DNA of 64,000 bases from JASHSH01 sp036490215 (GTDB lineage: Bacteria > Pseudomonadota > Alphaproteobacteria > Rhodospirillales > Magnetospirillaceae), in the NCBI GenBank assembly GCA_036490215.1, contig DASXEH010000081.1:62001-126000 (forward strand), given 5' to 3'. Below the pieces are notes generated by a model. It saw only the letters and a program-made list of their open reading frames with translations. It was not told where the DNA came from and did not search any database. This document shows, one piece after another, positions 61,733 to 64,000 of this stretch (position 1 is the stretch's first letter; every line of letters begins with the position of its first letter). The position numbers and the translations under genes are program-made.

Positions 61733-62773
61733 TTAGTACATGCTCGACAGAACATTGCGCAGCTTCGGCATCTCTTCGAGCGCACGGCCCGTGCCCAAGG
61801 CGACGCAGGACAGCGGATCGTCGGCGATCGAAACCGGCAGGCCGGTCGCGTGCCGCAGAACGTAATCGAGATTGGAGAGCAGTGCGCCGCCGCCCGTCAA
61901 TACGATGCCCTTGTCGACAATATCGGCGGCCAGTTCCGGCGCGGTGTGTTCCAGCGCCACCTTGACTGCTTCGATGATCGCGCCAACCGGTTCGGCCAGG
62001 CTTTCCGCGATCTGCCGTTCGGAGATCAGCAACTCCTTCGGGACGCCATTCATCAGGTCGCGGCCCTTGATCTCGAGCGTCCGGCCCTCGCCGTCTTCCG
62101 GCGGGCAGGCCGAACCGATTTCCTTCTTGATGCGCTCGGCCGAACCTTCGCCCACCAGCAGGTTATGATTGCGGCGGATATAAGCGATGATCGCCTCGTC
62201 CATCTTGTCGCCGCCGACACGCACGCTGCGCGAATAGACGATACCGCCCAGCGAGAGCACGGCCACTTCGGTCGTACCGCCGCCGATATCGACCACCATC
62301 GAGCCGGTGGGTTCGGTGACCGGCAGACCGGCACCGATCGCGGCGGCCATCGGCTCTTCGATCAGATAGACGCGGCGCGCACCGGCACTTTCCGCCGATT
62401 CCTGAATCGCGCGGCGTTCGACCGCGGTCGAACCTGAGGGCACACAGACGATGACGAGCGGCGCGGCGAAGCTGCGGCGGTTATGCACCTTGCGGATGAA
62501 ATGCTTGATCATTTCTTCCGCGACTTCGAAGTCGGCGATGACGCCGTCGCGCAACGGACGGATGGCCTGGATGTAACCCGGCGTTCGACCCAACATCATC
62601 TTGGCTTCGTCGCCGACCGCCAGGACCTTCTTACGGCCCTTTTCCTCGGCGATGGCTACCACGGAAGGTTCGTTAAGAACGATGCCGCGGCCTTTGACAT
62701 AAACCAACGTATTGGCCGTTCCCAGGTCGATTGCCATGTCGGCCGAAAGCAGACCCGTCACTCGCGAAAACAT
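61733..62773 (-). CDS. mreB: rod shape-determining actin homologue MreB
   Basis: A 346-residue bacterial actin with phosphate loops AIDLGTANTLVY and VVDIGGGTTEVAVLS, and the adenosine motif LTGGGALLSNL. It forms membrane-bound filaments directing cell elongation. Length and motifs are standard. It is the first gene of the elongation operon (46 bases before mreC) and is 67 bases from leuA, which lies upstream on the same strand. Confidence 0.98.
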   Translation of the reverse strand: MFSRVTGLLSADMAIDLGTANTLVYVKGRGIVLNEPSVVAIAEEKGRKKVLAVGDEAKMMLGRTPGYIQAIRPLRDGVIADFEVAEEMIKHFIRKVHNRRSFAAPLVIVCVPSGSTAVERRAIQESAESAGARRVYLIEEPMAAAIGAGLPVTEPTGSMVVDIGGGTTEVAVLSLGGIVYSRSVRVGGDKMDEAIIAYIRRNHNLLVGEGSAERIKKEIGSACPPEDGEGRTLEIKGRDLMNGVPKELLISERQIAESLAEPVGAIIEAVKVALEHTAPELAADIVDKGIVLTGGGALLSNLDYVLRHATGLPVSIADDPLSCVALGTGRALEEMPKLRNVLSSMY

Positions 62774-62840
62774 TAAATTCGATTGCCCCTGTTCTTCGGC
62801 TCCGCCCGATTTCGAGCAGCGCGTTATTGCGATTCTAAAC

Positions 62841-64000
<1,160 letters not shown>

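Overview
The window looks like a piece of a chromosome from an alphaproteobacterium, most likely a Rhodospirillales-type organism. It is GC-rich by eye and densely coding. Alphaproteobacterial gene neighbourhoods recur: thioredoxin/CnoX - Lon-domain - Trm112-like, ccmEFGHI, mreBCD-mrdA-rodA, phoU-phoB, and a cheW-cheA-cheY-cheB-cheR operon with a separate cheY-cheZ operon. There is no rRNA, CRISPR array, prophage or complete insertion sequence. Assignments rest on reading motifs and gene order; no database search was possible.

Layout. 1-8.1 kb: the 3' part of a CHAP-domain protein, a PAS/GGDEF/EAL protein, transketolase, a broken class II fructose-bisphosphate aldolase, ribulose-phosphate epimerase, and phoU-phoB behind a putative Pho box. 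8.1-11.4 kb: apt and an interspersed repeat, then a decay zone beside a tRNA-Pro with a glycosyltransferase remnant, a sirtuin gene, a second copy of the sirtuin's 3' tail, a DUF2867 gene and a frameshifted cyclase remnant. 11.4-22.6 kb: housekeeping (polyprenyl synthase, a tRNA methyltransferase-like gene, cnoX, cytochrome c maturation ccmEFGHI), an outer-membrane barrel, a tiny lipoprotein, and a sugar kinase whose ribosome binding site lies in a perfect 12-bp hairpin.

22.6-46.2 kb is a signalling island: a giant hybrid kinase with its LuxR-type regulator, a receiver plus EAL phosphodiesterase, a cheY-cheZ operon carrying three uncharacterised proteins, the cheW-A-Y-B-R operon, one chemoreceptor, an OmpR-type regulator and a hybrid kinase. 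Four copies of an 18-bp element, CTGACA-N6-GACACA, occur here, each upstream of a separate signalling transcription unit. They are repeats of GACAC with a 10-bp period, and I saw no other copy in the window. This is the best candidate for an undescribed regulatory system. The three uncharacterised proteins behind cheZ, two of which look like distant tandem relatives, are the best candidate for undescribed components of the chemotaxis machinery.

46.4-56.8 kb is a sugar-utilisation region: a YtfQRT/YjfF-type ABC transporter with a phytanoyl-CoA-dioxygenase-family enzyme at the end of its operon, a divergent LacI regulator with a SIS-domain isomerase, a solute-binding protein without a visible signal peptide, an IclR regulator and a FixJ-type regulator. 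56.9-64 kb: tRNA-Lys, the rod-shape operon mreB-mreC-mreD-mrdA-rodA, and the 3' part of leuA running off the window.
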